This document shows positions 35,925-45,813 of a stretch of DNA of 64,000 nucleotides, piece by piece; within the stretch, counting starts at the first letter, position 1, and each line of letters opens with the position of its first letter. A program made the translations under genes and the position numbers. The stretch comes from Pedobacter sp. BAL39 (GTDB taxonomy: Bacteria; Bacteroidota; Bacteroidia; Sphingobacteriales; Sphingobacteriaceae): assembly GCF_000170795.1 (NCBI RefSeq), contig NZ_ABCM01000010.1:62001-126000 (forward strand), written 5' to 3'. A model generated the notes under the pieces. It worked only from the letters and a program-made list of their open reading frames with translations, was not told the DNA's origin and made no database searches.

Positions 35925-37265
35925 CTATTTGGCTCTGGTCTTTTTATTTTTCAAAATATCAATAATGCCTTCATTGTTGATGATGATCATTCCATGTCTG
36001 TCGGACGTGATTCCCTGTCTCAGTTTATAAGTATAAACAGGCTTGCTGCCTTCCATCAAAGTAGGCAAATAGGTAAACTGTATGTTGTCGCATTTGGATT
36101 TCAGCTCTTCTCCTGCCTCGATGATGTGTGTGGAGATCACGAATACACAATCACGTTTTCTTGCAAAAGCTGCCGCTAGGGCCACCGTGGCTTCATAGGC
36201 ATCCTTCACATTGGTACCACGGAAAAGCTCATCAAAGATGACGAACAGTTTTTTCTTTTGTGCCAGTTGTTCAGCCACCTTTTTTACCCGGAGCACTTCC
36301 GCATAAAAGTGGCTATAGCCCATACTCAGGTTATCCGGCAGGTTGATGGTGCTGAACAAGCCATCCATTACCGGAAATTCCATCCTGGCTGCCGGCACCG
36401 GGAATCCTGCATGGGCAAGAAAAACGGCTATCCCGAGGGACTTCATAAATGTTGACTTACCGGCCATGTTTGCACCGGTCAGGAAAATCATGTTGCTATC
36501 CGGAGTAACCATCAGGTCATTGCCAATCGCATTTTCTACAAGTGGATGGTATAAACCCTCCATTTTCATGACAACCCCTTCAGACAATGCCCGGGGGAAT
36601 ACAAACTGATGCTCCCTGGCAACCTTTGCAACTGCGCAGTATACATCTACATGATGCGCAAAAAACAAGAGCTTTTGAAGTTGATCTTTCTTTTGAAAAC
36701 GCAGGATTTTATCATGTGCCGCAATCTGTTCATAATTTGGCTTGCCCGAGGCCGCCTGCTTAACCAGTTGCTGCAGTTCCTCGTCATGGAGGATCAGTTC
36801 AATGGCCCTTACCTCTTCCTCATAGGGGTTGTCGCCAGGCACCTGACGCATTGCTTCCAGGAAGCGGTGAAAAGCGTTGATGATGTCAAGGATGGCCCCA
36901 ACACCTTGCACCGCCTGCTGGTATGCAGTATCTGCACCAATCAGACTATTCAGCTTACGACTGATCTTATTTTCATCACCGGAAAGCCTGCTGCGTTCAT
37001 CAGCATTGCTCAAATAATGATCTGCCTGGTCGAACCACTCTTCTTTAAAGGGGAAAGCGATGTCTCCCGCTTTAAAAAAACGAATGATGTTACTGCGCTG
37101 GTTAATTGCTCCGGCATCCGACAAAGGATACCGGAACATCTGTTCAAGAATTTCTGCACCGCCGCGGGTACGCGTGCGGTTAAAGAGGCCAAAAACAGAC
37201 TCACGCGCTTTTTTATTGAATATATTGAGGTCGTCTAATGTTTGTTTATCAACTGAGAAACTCAT
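35925..37265 (-). CDS. MutS-like ATPase (first of a tandem pair)
   Basis: A 446-residue paralogue of the protein encoded downstream, with the same opening (KQTLDDLNIFNKKARESVFG) and layout. Walker A is FLTGANMAGKSTFMKS, Walker B LFVIFDELFRGTNVKDA, and the switch region CVFVISTHIIEAGE. It too lacks MutS domains I and II. The two proteins could act as a heterodimer, as MutS-family ATPases dimerise through their nucleotide-binding domains. The stop and the next start are 2 nt apart. It lies upstream of nothing obviously related to DNA repair; the neighbour is a Gld-type ABC exporter. Confidence 0.88.
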   Translation of the reverse strand: MSFSVDKQTLDDLNIFNKKARESVFGLFNRTRTRGGAEILEQMFRYPLSDAGAINQRSNIIRFFKAGDIAFPFKEEWFDQADHYLSNADERSRLSGDENKISRKLNSLIGADTAYQQAVQGVGAILDIINAFHRFLEAMRQVPGDNPYEEEVRAIELILHDEELQQLVKQAASGKPNYEQIAAHDKILRFQKKDQLQKLLFFAHHVDVYCAVAKVAREHQFVFPRALSEGVVMKMEGLYHPLVENAIGNDLMVTPDSNMIFLTGANMAGKSTFMKSLGIAVFLAHAGFPVPAARMEFPVMDGLFSTINLPDNLSMGYSHFYAEVLRVKKVAEQLAQKKKLFVIFDELFRGTNVKDAYEATVALAAAFARKRDCVFVISTHIIEAGEELKSKCDNIQFTYLPTLMEGSKPVYTYKLRQGITSDRHGMIIINNEGIIDILKNKKTRAK

Positions 37266-37301
37266 AAATGTTGTTTAATTAGATATTGGTTAAGCCAAAC
37301 A

Positions 37302-39602
37302 CTATCTGCCTCTTCTGCGGATCCAGATGATCAGACTCGCTGCCGCGAGGATCAGTGGCAATCCCCATTTCAGGAAAAAGCCAAAGAAGGACCAAAGGCC
37401 AACGGTCAGGTGTTTCAACGCATTGTCGGTCGGCTCGTCTCTACGCATGTCAATAGGCACTTCACCATCCGACAACCAGTAAAAACTACTTACTATCAAT
37501 GAATAGTTGGAAGCCTGTACATCATTACGTTGCATGCCCAGCTCACCATTGCTCAGCCAGTCGGCATCTCCGGTCACAAGGATTTTCTGTTCTTTGCCAT
37601 TGACTTTTCTGGATAGCGCCAGCACTGTAGGGTAAGCTTTTTCCACTTCTCCAGCTGTAGGGTTCACACGGACACTGTCGTCCACAAAATTGGTAGTTTC
37701 CAATTCGTTCCAGCTACCTGTAGAATCGCTGCTGAATAGCGGAAGGATATTAAAGCCCTTATCTTTCGTATACTCCAGACCACTTGCAGAAGGCATCGTC
37801 AGCACACCTCCCATTTTGATCATGTCTGCCAAATGATAAGAAAACGCCCTTCCTTCTTTAGTAGGTTTCATCAGCATCAGATCTGATTGAAACTTAACCG
37901 CTGGTTTCACTAGTCGCCCAGGCATAAATTTCACCCCAAGACTGGCGGTAATGGCATTCATCTGCTCTTGTCTTCCAGGTTCTCCTGCAATGACCAGATT
38001 GCCGCCACGGGCGATATACTGATTCAGGTTGGCCTGCTCCGCTGCGGTATAAGCGTCCTTAGGCTCCGCAACGACCAGAATTTTGATGGTTTCGGGAACA
38101 GGCTGCGCCAGTGTTACCTCTTCAAAGTCAAAGCCCTGATTGATCAGAGAATAACGGAAGGTCTTAAGGCGGGAAATGGTCTTATATCCTCTATCCGCCT
38201 CGCCATTGCTGTCGCGCTCACCGTGACCTTTTAAGAATCCGACCACAGGAAGTTTCATCACCAGACGTTTGATGGCTGCTGAGATTTCCGCTTCTGATGG
38301 CAAACGCCGCATGTCATCATAGATGCGCAGGAAGGTCTTCTGACCATTCTCACGCTCCAGCACACGTACAAAACGGTATCCTTCATCTTTTAGGTCTATT
38401 TCTTTTTTGATTTCACTGTAAGGACTGACTTTAAAGTTCCAGTCGTTTAGTTTCATCAGGGTATCCAGTCTTTTCTGAGGGCTCAATTTAGGGTACATGC
38501 GGTCAAGCATAGGATTTTCCGTAGGCTCAGAATAGTATTTGTATACCATCTTGATTTCTGGTTTGAACCGGATGTATTGCTCAAAAGAGTTGACATCATT
38601 TTTATAGTTCATTGGCAGGGCCGTATATGCGGTAGGATCCAGCATATTGCTGTAAGTGGTAATGGTAAAACCACCATCCAGCTTGGCCATAATGTCCTGA
38701 CTGCTTTTTGTCAGCGTATTTACTTTGGATCTTGTGGCGTCATAGTAAAACTTCAATGCTGGTTTTGAGCTCAGGTATCCAAGCAGCATGGCTACGATAA
38801 AGACCGAAGCATAACGTCCCGTAACTGCAGTCCAGGTATTTTTCTGTCTTCCTGAATGTAATTTGATGATGGTGAATCCCAGGAATAACGCAATGACAAT
38901 CAGGAAGTACAATACATCCTCAGAGGTGATCATCCCTGCTACAAAAGTGCCACTCCGACCAGTAATTGCCAGCCAGTAAGTAATGTCACGCACAAATTCC
39001 ATATCCTGACCAACGCCTTTCACATAAGCCAGCAGACCGAAAATACAAAGGGTACCCAATGCTGCAACCACGTTGTATGTCGTCAATGACGACATAAAGA
39101 GGCCGATGGCGGCATATGCGCAAAGTAACAGGTATAGTCCCAGAAGTCCTGTTAGCATATAAGGTATATCTGCGTTTACTACTGTAAAAGCAGTAAACAG
39201 GCAGAATACAGACAAGATTCCGATCATCACAAGGCCGAAAGCCATCAGGGCTACATATTTACCCAGGATAATCTGTCTGTTGCTGATTGGGGAGGAATAT
39301 AAGAGTTTGATAGAACCACTGCCCAGCTCACGACTCATGATGCTCATGGTCAGCAATGGGATGTACAGGTATAAGTAAGACTGCACCTTGACAAACAAAC
39401 CAGCGAAAGCACTTGCAAAAGCATTCATGGTTACGTCTCTCAATGGCTGTTTCATCGTCAGGTTGATCTTTACCAGGAACTCAAAATTTCCTGTAAACAT
39501 CATTCCTAACTGGAAGGTAAAGATAATCAGGATCAACCAGGCTACCGGTGCATAGAATAACACCTGGAGCTCAGTCTTCGCTATTTTAAATATTGTTTTC
39601 AT
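37302..39602 (-). CDS. GldF-GldG fusion: ABC-2 permease joined to GldG-like auxiliary protein
   Basis: A 766-residue membrane protein. Residues 1 to about 245 form an ABC-2 permease with six helices resembling GldF (SYLYLYIPLLTMSIMSRELG, GSIKLLYSSPISNRQIILGK). A further helix at about 265-282 introduces a GldG-like periplasmic region of the ABC_transp_aux type (AEPKDAYTAAEQANLNQYIA, GGNLVIAGEPGRQEQMNAI), and a C-terminal helix with RRRGR closes it. In Flavobacterium these are separate proteins needed with GldA for gliding. Here they are one reading frame, 32 nt downstream of the ATPase. Whether the organism glides is not shown; the complex may export or process surface components. Confidence 0.85.
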   Translation of the reverse strand: MKTIFKIAKTELQVLFYAPVAWLILIIFTFQLGMMFTGNFEFLVKINLTMKQPLRDVTMNAFASAFAGLFVKVQSYLYLYIPLLTMSIMSRELGSGSIKLLYSSPISNRQIILGKYVALMAFGLVMIGILSVFCLFTAFTVVNADIPYMLTGLLGLYLLLCAYAAIGLFMSSLTTYNVVAALGTLCIFGLLAYVKGVGQDMEFVRDITYWLAITGRSGTFVAGMITSEDVLYFLIVIALFLGFTIIKLHSGRQKNTWTAVTGRYASVFIVAMLLGYLSSKPALKFYYDATRSKVNTLTKSSQDIMAKLDGGFTITTYSNMLDPTAYTALPMNYKNDVNSFEQYIRFKPEIKMVYKYYSEPTENPMLDRMYPKLSPQKRLDTLMKLNDWNFKVSPYSEIKKEIDLKDEGYRFVRVLERENGQKTFLRIYDDMRRLPSEAEISAAIKRLVMKLPVVGFLKGHGERDSNGEADRGYKTISRLKTFRYSLINQGFDFEEVTLAQPVPETIKILVVAEPKDAYTAAEQANLNQYIARGGNLVIAGEPGRQEQMNAITASLGVKFMPGRLVKPAVKFQSDLMLMKPTKEGRAFSYHLADMIKMGGVLTMPSASGLEYTKDKGFNILPLFSSDSTGSWNELETTNFVDDSVRVNPTAGEVEKAYPTVLALSRKVNGKEQKILVTGDADWLSNGELGMQRNDVQASNYSLIVSSFYWLSDGEVPIDMRRDEPTDNALKHLTVGLWSFFGFFLKWGLPLILAAASLIIWIRRRGR

Positions 39603-39634
39603 TATAATAAGTTATCAGCTAAAATGTGCTGGTG

Positions 39635-40564
39635 TTATTTTGATTTTTTCTTAGTCAATTCCGCAAAAACGGTCTCCAATGAGTTTTTCTCCAGCACGAC
39701 CTCAATCAGGCGCCACTTCTGAGCAACACTGGTTTCTACCACACGCTCAATCACGTCCTGCGCATCTGTAAAGCTGATGCGGTAGCGGATGCCGCCAAGC
39801 GATTCTACATCTACTACTCCCGGAATGGCCAATAGTTCGGCCACAGGAGGTGCAGCGACGAGTGATACGACAAGGGTGTTGGGAACAATGTGGTTGTCAA
39901 ACTCATCCAGCGATCCGGAGAAGATCATACTTCCTTCGTTGATCATCCAGATGTGGTCGCACAGGGCCTGTACTTCCTGAAGAATATGCGTCGACAATAC
40001 GACCGTACGTTCTTCAGCAATCTCCCTGATCAGACCACGAACCTCCAGGATCTGGTTTGGATCGAGCCCGTTTGTAGGCTCATCAAGTACGACAAAATCG
40101 GGTTTATGAATGATGGCCTGGGCAATTCCTACTCGCTGCTGGTAACCTCCGGAAAGGTTGCGGATCAGCCTGCGGCGGAAATGGCTGATGCCACATTTCA
40201 CTAGTACCTCATCAACGGCAGCCTTTACTTTCGATGATTCCATCAGCCTGATGTTCGCTGCATGGATCAAAAACTCCTCTACGGTAAGGTCGTTCTGCAA
40301 TGGTGGTTGCTGAGGGAGAAAGCCGATGTGGCGTTTGGCCTGCTCAGGATGTTCACCAAGGCTGATGCCTTTGATGAAGATCTCGCCATGTGTCTGTTTG
40401 ATGACGCCACACATGATGTTCATGATGGTAGACTTACCTGCACCGTTTGGCCCTAAGAGTCCGTAAATACCGTTTTTTGTGAGTTCAAAATTGATGTCTT
40501 TTACCGCCCACTGTACGCTATATTGATGAGAGAGGCCCTTAACACTTACTATTGGTTCATTCAT
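39635..40564 (-). CDS. ABC transporter ATP-binding protein, GldA-like
   Basis: The ATPase of the exporter whose permease is encoded next. I use the ATG at 40564 (309 residues, MNEPIVSVKGLSHQYSVQWA). Walker A is LLGPNGAGKSTIMNIM, the signature LSGGYQQRVGIAQAI, Walker B FVVLDEPTNGLDPNQ, and the switch His is in VVLSTHILQEVQAL. A C-terminal extension of about 90 residues (after 220) resembles the DrrA/GldA regulatory tail. GldA is the gliding-motility member of this family; the assignment rests mainly on the GldF-GldG partner. Confidence 0.88.
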   Translation of the reverse strand: MNEPIVSVKGLSHQYSVQWAVKDINFELTKNGIYGLLGPNGAGKSTIMNIMCGVIKQTHGEIFIKGISLGEHPEQAKRHIGFLPQQPPLQNDLTVEEFLIHAANIRLMESSKVKAAVDEVLVKCGISHFRRRLIRNLSGGYQQRVGIAQAIIHKPDFVVLDEPTNGLDPNQILEVRGLIREIAEERTVVLSTHILQEVQALCDHIWMINEGSMIFSGSLDEFDNHIVPNTLVVSLVAAPPVAELLAIPGVVDVESLGGIRYRISFTDAQDVIERVVETSVAQKWRLIEVVLEKNSLETVFAELTKKKSK

Positions 40565-40607
40565 GGTTATTGTGGTTAACAAGATTGTAATCGCATAACA
40601 TTAGCCT

Positions 40608-40635
40608 AAGGCCGGGATTTTCAGGTCCCGGCCTT
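40608..40635 (-). terminator. hairpin terminator after susD-like gene
   Basis: AAGGCCGGGA (40608-40617) pairs perfectly with TCCCGGCCTT (40626-40635) around an 8-nt loop. It lies between the SusD-like stop (40664) and the GldA-like start. The - strand continuation is not T-rich, so termination may be incomplete. Confidence 0.6.
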
Positions 40636-40663
40636 TAGCTGTTTAGCTCATGCTTATCTTCTT

Positions 40664-42043
40664 TTATCTTGGATTTTGGATGATTTCTGGATTTAGAGTA
40701 ATATACTTATCGGCAATTGGATAAGTATAACGGTTGCTACCAGGCTCAAGGGTATAGGTTTCACCTAGGAAAGTTCTGGTTACTGTTGGCACTAGTCCTG
40801 CATCTTTACTTAAACGACGTTGATCAAACCACCTGAAGCCTTTCCCGATGAATTCTCTTCTACGCTCATCAATCACTAACCGCAAAGCCTCGCTACCAGT
40901 AGCCGCAGCTACATCAGCATTATAATTGGTTGCATCGTAACGTTTTCTTCTTAGTGTATTCAGAATGTTGGTGGCAGCCGTTGAATTGTCAGCCCGGGCT
41001 TCACATTCCGCCTTAATTAACATCATCTCCGGCACATTCGGACCAACATATAGACCATCTGTTACAATCCTATGCTTGAAATATCCCACTCCAGTAGTAA
41101 AATTCGAACCTGCAAATGGTGGAGGCGTGAGGTAAATTTTGTAGCGCAGGTCATTCGTCTGATCATATAATGCGATAGCACTGGCACTAATTGGCATTGA
41201 TGATTGAAAGTATGTTGCACGTTTGAAGAAAATCTCTTCCGGATTTTGAAATTTCAGTGGAAAAGGCGTAGTGCTAAGATTTTTATAGGTATTTAAATCC
41301 AACAAAGTGTTTTGAATAGATAACGTTAGATCTGCATATCTTTTTGCTTCTGAAAACTCTCTCGTATTCAAACACACGCGAGCCAAAATGGAATAGGCCG
41401 CGGCTTTCGATGGATTAGAAATAAAATCCGGGCGATCCGGCAAAGCAGGCAATGCGTCTGTCAGATCTTTTTTTATTTGACTATACACGGTTTGAACGGA
41501 CGCTCTGGTCAAATCGGTTAAAAATTTCGGACTCAACACCAAAGGAACACCAAGGTCAGTTCCCGCTGTTGCAGCGTCATACTGTTTTGCATACATGTTC
41601 ACTAAAACAAAATAGATAAATGCCCTATGCACTTTTGCTGCCGCCATCACACCCTCTTTCATAGATGTGGTGCCTTCCTTACTATCCATTACGCCGTCGA
41701 TTACCGTGTTACAGATAAACATCTGTTTATAAAGATTCGACCAATCCATATCCTCATCTTCGGACCCATAAATTCGATCAGCCCAGATGTAGGAGTTTTT
41801 AATGATTATATTGTTCGTGTTTACAGTCTGCCAGCTCTGCTCGTCACTTCCAAAATCATCGCCTGAAAATATAGGGAAATTATAAGCCGCATCCATATTA
41901 TTGGAGTTGTATAACAATTGCTGATATTGACTTGTAGTTTCCAATATCTTCATTTGCTGAGGGTCTACTTCAACATACTTTCGGCAGCTACCAAGAGTAA
42001 GTAAGATGATACTAATAAATAATGTCGATATAATTTTGTTCAT
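40664..42043 (-). CDS. SusD/RagB-family outer-membrane lipoprotein
   Basis: A surface-exposed nutrient-binding lipoprotein that caps the SusC channel. It has 459 residues, with a lipoprotein signal (FISIILLTLGSCRKYVEVDP, Cys20). TPR-like helices follow (AAAKVHRAFIYFVLVNMYAK), a SusD segment PSKAAAYSILARVCLNTREF, and the C-terminal family box RLVIDERRREFIGKGFRWFD. It lies 11 nt downstream of the SusC-type gene. No polysaccharide-degrading enzyme is encoded nearby, so the substrate cannot be inferred; peptides, glycans or others are possible. Confidence 0.93.
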   Translation of the reverse strand: MNKIISTLFISIILLTLGSCRKYVEVDPQQMKILETTSQYQQLLYNSNNMDAAYNFPIFSGDDFGSDEQSWQTVNTNNIIIKNSYIWADRIYGSEDEDMDWSNLYKQMFICNTVIDGVMDSKEGTTSMKEGVMAAAKVHRAFIYFVLVNMYAKQYDAATAGTDLGVPLVLSPKFLTDLTRASVQTVYSQIKKDLTDALPALPDRPDFISNPSKAAAYSILARVCLNTREFSEAKRYADLTLSIQNTLLDLNTYKNLSTTPFPLKFQNPEEIFFKRATYFQSSMPISASAIALYDQTNDLRYKIYLTPPPFAGSNFTTGVGYFKHRIVTDGLYVGPNVPEMMLIKAECEARADNSTAATNILNTLRRKRYDATNYNADVAAATGSEALRLVIDERRREFIGKGFRWFDQRRLSKDAGLVPTVTRTFLGETYTLEPGSNRYTYPIADKYITLNPEIIQNPR

Positions 42044-42054
42044 GATCTTAAAAA

Positions 42055-45000
42055 TTAGAGTGAAACCTTTAGGTTAAACAAATAGTTGCGCGTTGGTGGC
42101 AGGTTGGCAAATGTGCCGGTCATTTGATAGTCTGGGTCAATTCCCTCTTTATTCTTCACCCAGATCAGACCAAGATTACTAACTGTAGCACCGATATCCA
42201 CCCTTTTTATAAATGGTATGTTTTTTAGTACGGTTCCAGGAAGGCTATAACTTAGCGAAATCTGCTGTAAACGTATGTTCCCTGCGTCCCTAACATTAAT
42301 ATCTGAATTCACATATCGTTGAATAGTATTGAAATTCATATTGCCTAATCCTGGCACATTTGTAAACGCTTCATCACCAGGATTTCTCCAGCGAGTTGCC
42401 AGGGCCTGAGTATTACTCAACAAACCACTAAAACCATTTGAACTAGGGTAAGAACTGCTATTGATATTCTGTAACAGGAACTTATGCCCCATGTTGAAGG
42501 AAGCCCGGGCATATAAACTTAAACCCTTATATCTAATTGTATTGCTAAAACCTCCGAAATAGGGAGCGGTGGTTCTTCCAGCGTATACTCTGTCTTCAGG
42601 TTTTATAGTTTGCGTGGATATTGAAGAAATTACAGTACCATCATTGGCGTAAATTTGCGATCGGCCGAGGTTATCTAAGCCAGCCCACCGGTAAACGAAG
42701 AGGTTGTCAACTGGGTAGCCAGAAGTAATCACAGGCATCCCAACAGTGGCTATTTTCGCAGGAAAACGCGTATCAGTAACTTCGTTAGTGTTGTAAGAAA
42801 CGTTAAAATCCGCCGACCATTCCCAATCATTTTTCCTCAAAAGCACTCCATTCAATGCGAACTCGACACCATGACCTTTCATATCGCCAGCATTATAAGT
42901 CAAACTATTAAATCCATATGCAGAGTTAATAGGAAGAGACATTAATATATCAGTCGTTTTCTTCTTATAAACATCGAATGACGTATTTAATCTGTTGTCT
43001 AAAAATGATGCATCTAAGCCTGCATTTGTAGTCTTAGTTGTTTCCCAACCAATATCCTGGTTTGCCGGTGCTGAGATTGATGCATACGGAAGTTGAGAGT
43101 AGCTATCAGCAGGAAATATACTTATAGTTGTATAATTTGATGAGCTCGTAGGTGCATTACCACCTGTTCCTAATGTTGCACGGATACTAAGTGCATCAAT
43201 CCAACTTACATCCTTCAGAAAGTCTTCAGCCGCTGCATTCCATTTTAAACCAGCAGACCATAGTGGCGTTGCGCGATCTCTCCTGTCAACACCTAATATA
43301 TTAATATCATCAAAACGAACACTGGCTGTAGCAAAGTACTTGCCCTTATAAGCATACGATGCATTGCTATAGTAAGACAAGTTGCGCGTTACTCCTTTAA
43401 AAACTGTTCCATTAGCCGATGGAATTGACATTTGATTTCCAAAGATGGAGTAATACCGACCTGTATTTGTAGTGTTGACATTAACAGATGTAGATAAATC
43501 TTCATCGTATCCGTAAAGTAGCTGATTGCCTCCACTAACTTTCACCTGACGGATTTCTGAACCCGCGAGGAAATCAAACTGATGGATTCCATTCCAATCT
43601 TTTTTTACATTCAGCTGGGCACGAAGACCATATTCATCTGAATTCGTTCTGCCCGCATTATATACCGCTCCTTTTGGAATGCCGTAAGGAGGAGTAGCAG
43701 AAATTGCAGAAGTATTTAATGGATTGGTACCAGTATTGACCAAATTCCTTGTGTAATAACTATTTAAATTTTGAATTAGTGTCTGTTCTTCAGCACCTTT
43801 CTGGATCTGTCCAGACACTACAACATTTAACCAGTCAGTAATGGTTCCGGTAACCGAGGTATTTATTCGAAACAGATTTCTTGTTGCAATGGTATTGTTG
43901 TACTGCAGCTCATCAACAGCATTATATTTCCATGGTAACAATTTTTTTGCCTGAGTCAAACTGTCGGCCACAGCGGAAGTTACATGTACGCCACGATAAA
44001 TCCTATTGCCATTTTCATCGACAAGCATGTCATACGGAGATAACCCGTAAGTACCAAGGCTCAGCGAGTTTAGAGCTGCGCTATTTACCTGGCTCTTCGA
44101 GTAAGTGTAATTCAAACCAGTCGCAACAGTAATTCTTTTGCTCAAAAAGTCATTTGTCAAATTGGAATTCACATTATAGACCTCGCCGTAGTTGCTCTTA
44201 AACACGGGAATGTCTTTCGTGTAGTTACCCGAGATGTAATAAGAGCTGTTTTCTGCACCGCCCGAAAATGACAGGTCATATTGCTGAGACACTGCACGCT
44301 GTAACATATAATCTCTCAGCTGGTCTCGATTGCTGCGATTTGCTAAGACGAGAAGTGCTGAATCTCTTTGCGATGTGTATATAGGATTACGTTTTGCTTT
44401 TAACATCCACTGCTGTGCTTCGCTAACAGGAGCAGACCTGTAACCATTGATAATGGGATCAGCTATAAATCCTCTGTCCACCAGCTCCTGTTCCAAATCA
44501 AGATAATCACGATTAGACATTGAGGTCATATTTTTAAAATTGGCAGGTGCAGAAGTACTTAATGTAGCGCCAAAATTAATAGTGTTAGTCCCCTTCTTAC
44601 CTTTCTTCGTAGTGATGACAATAACACCATTAGCAGCTTTAGAACCCCATATTGCAGCAGCAGCAGCGTCTTTAAGAAAAGTAATACTCTCAATATCTGC
44701 AGGATTAAACGAACTTAATATAGCATTTCCTGAAGTACCTGGCTGTTTATCAAATCTTGGGCTGCCTTCGACTGTAGCCGAAGTAATATTTGTTAACTTC
44801 TGATTACTGGCTGGAAACCCATCAATAACAATCAGCGGCGTAGAATTAACTCCTGAATTGTAAGAATTTACCCCTCTAATTTTTATGGTATTGTTACGCA
44901 AATCAAATTGAACACCTGGAACCTTACCTTCAAGACGCTCCATGAGGTTAACATTTGGCGTCTGCTCAATATCTTTTGCTGTAATCACCGAATAAGATCC

Positions 45001-45687
45001 CGTGGTAGAACCTTTTTTCAAAGTCTGATAACCCGTAGATACAGTTACATCCTGCAAAGTCTGGCTTAATGGAATGAGCTTAATCTCCATCGTCGCATTA
45101 GCAGTAGCCGAGCGTTCTGCATAACCTACACTAGAAAAAATAAGACTTGCATTGTCAGGCAAACCTTTAAATTCGAAGTAACCATTGTCATTGGCCACTA
45201 CAGAACGTGTCGTACCAGCAAGCCTTACTGTAACATTCGGAATTCGCTTGCCCGTTTCGGCATCGGTAACGGTACCACTCACATTGATCTCGCGCATGTA
45301 AGCAGCAATGCGGTCAATGAACGACTCGTCTTTCTTTTTCACGACAATCGTATTGTTAACGATCGTATATTCCAGCGACTCCGGTTTCAGTGCTTTGTCC
45401 AGCACATCTTTTAAGGGAACAGTATTAAAAAACGCGTCAAATTTAACGGCGTCATTTACTTTCCCCTCTTGCCAGAATACATTGTATCCTGTTTGTTTTC
45501 TGATTTCTGAAAACAATTCTTTCAAAGAAGCGTTTTTCTTCACAAAAGATACATTTTGAGCAAGGCCTGCAGCGCTGACCTGGATCAAAAAGGTGGTTAA
45601 TATCAGTATGGTTAGCTTCATAGTACGGACTAACAGGTTATTTTTCCAGGCGGAATGCCTGGAGATGATTAGATCCCCAAATTTCAT
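42055..45687 (-). CDS. SusC-type TonB-linked outer-membrane transporter with STN signalling domain
   Basis: A 1210-residue outer-membrane transporter. After a signal peptide (about 23-44, ILILTTFLIQVSAAGLAQ) comes a secretin/TonB N-terminal (STN) domain (about 48-115; SLKELFSEIRKQTGYNVFW), a carboxypeptidase-like domain (about 134-210; VSGTVTDAETGKRIPNVTVR), the plug with ITFLKDAAAAAIWGSKAANG, and a long barrel ending NYLFNLKVSL. The STN domain typically contacts a FecR-type anti-sigma factor, here encoded just upstream. The plug has a longer than usual insert (about 275-310) between PLIVIDGFPA and SSFNPADIES. It pairs with the SusD-like lipoprotein. Confidence 0.94.
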   Translation of the reverse strand: MKFGDLIISRHSAWKNNLLVRTMKLTILILTTFLIQVSAAGLAQNVSFVKKNASLKELFSEIRKQTGYNVFWQEGKVNDAVKFDAFFNTVPLKDVLDKALKPESLEYTIVNNTIVVKKKDESFIDRIAAYMREINVSGTVTDAETGKRIPNVTVRLAGTTRSVVANDNGYFEFKGLPDNASLIFSSVGYAERSATANATMEIKLIPLSQTLQDVTVSTGYQTLKKGSTTGSYSVITAKDIEQTPNVNLMERLEGKVPGVQFDLRNNTIKIRGVNSYNSGVNSTPLIVIDGFPASNQKLTNITSATVEGSPRFDKQPGTSGNAILSSFNPADIESITFLKDAAAAAIWGSKAANGVIVITTKKGKKGTNTINFGATLSTSAPANFKNMTSMSNRDYLDLEQELVDRGFIADPIINGYRSAPVSEAQQWMLKAKRNPIYTSQRDSALLVLANRSNRDQLRDYMLQRAVSQQYDLSFSGGAENSSYYISGNYTKDIPVFKSNYGEVYNVNSNLTNDFLSKRITVATGLNYTYSKSQVNSAALNSLSLGTYGLSPYDMLVDENGNRIYRGVHVTSAVADSLTQAKKLLPWKYNAVDELQYNNTIATRNLFRINTSVTGTITDWLNVVVSGQIQKGAEEQTLIQNLNSYYTRNLVNTGTNPLNTSAISATPPYGIPKGAVYNAGRTNSDEYGLRAQLNVKKDWNGIHQFDFLAGSEIRQVKVSGGNQLLYGYDEDLSTSVNVNTTNTGRYYSIFGNQMSIPSANGTVFKGVTRNLSYYSNASYAYKGKYFATASVRFDDINILGVDRRDRATPLWSAGLKWNAAAEDFLKDVSWIDALSIRATLGTGGNAPTSSSNYTTISIFPADSYSQLPYASISAPANQDIGWETTKTTNAGLDASFLDNRLNTSFDVYKKKTTDILMSLPINSAYGFNSLTYNAGDMKGHGVEFALNGVLLRKNDWEWSADFNVSYNTNEVTDTRFPAKIATVGMPVITSGYPVDNLFVYRWAGLDNLGRSQIYANDGTVISSISTQTIKPEDRVYAGRTTAPYFGGFSNTIRYKGLSLYARASFNMGHKFLLQNINSSSYPSSNGFSGLLSNTQALATRWRNPGDEAFTNVPGLGNMNFNTIQRYVNSDINVRDAGNIRLQQISLSYSLPGTVLKNIPFIKRVDIGATVSNLGLIWVKNKEGIDPDYQMTGTFANLPPTRNYLFNLKVSL

Positions 45688-45753
45688 TACATTTGTTTGT
45701 TTAGTGGTTTAGTTGTTACGTGTGAATATGTCGCGTCTAAGCACTGATCTTCG

Positions 45754-45778
45754 CCGGGGATGTTCTCAGCATCTCCGG
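45754..45778 (-). terminator. hairpin between fecR-like and susC-like genes
   Basis: CCGGGGATG (45754-45762) pairs with CATCTCCGG (45770-45778), with one G-T wobble and a 7-nt loop. It lies in the 126-nt gap between the FecR-like stop and the SusC-like start. No clear T-run follows; it may attenuate read-through into the transporter genes. Confidence 0.45.
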
Positions 45779-45813
45779 TTCATTGAATCACATGCTCCTG
45801 TTTTGTAAAGTTG

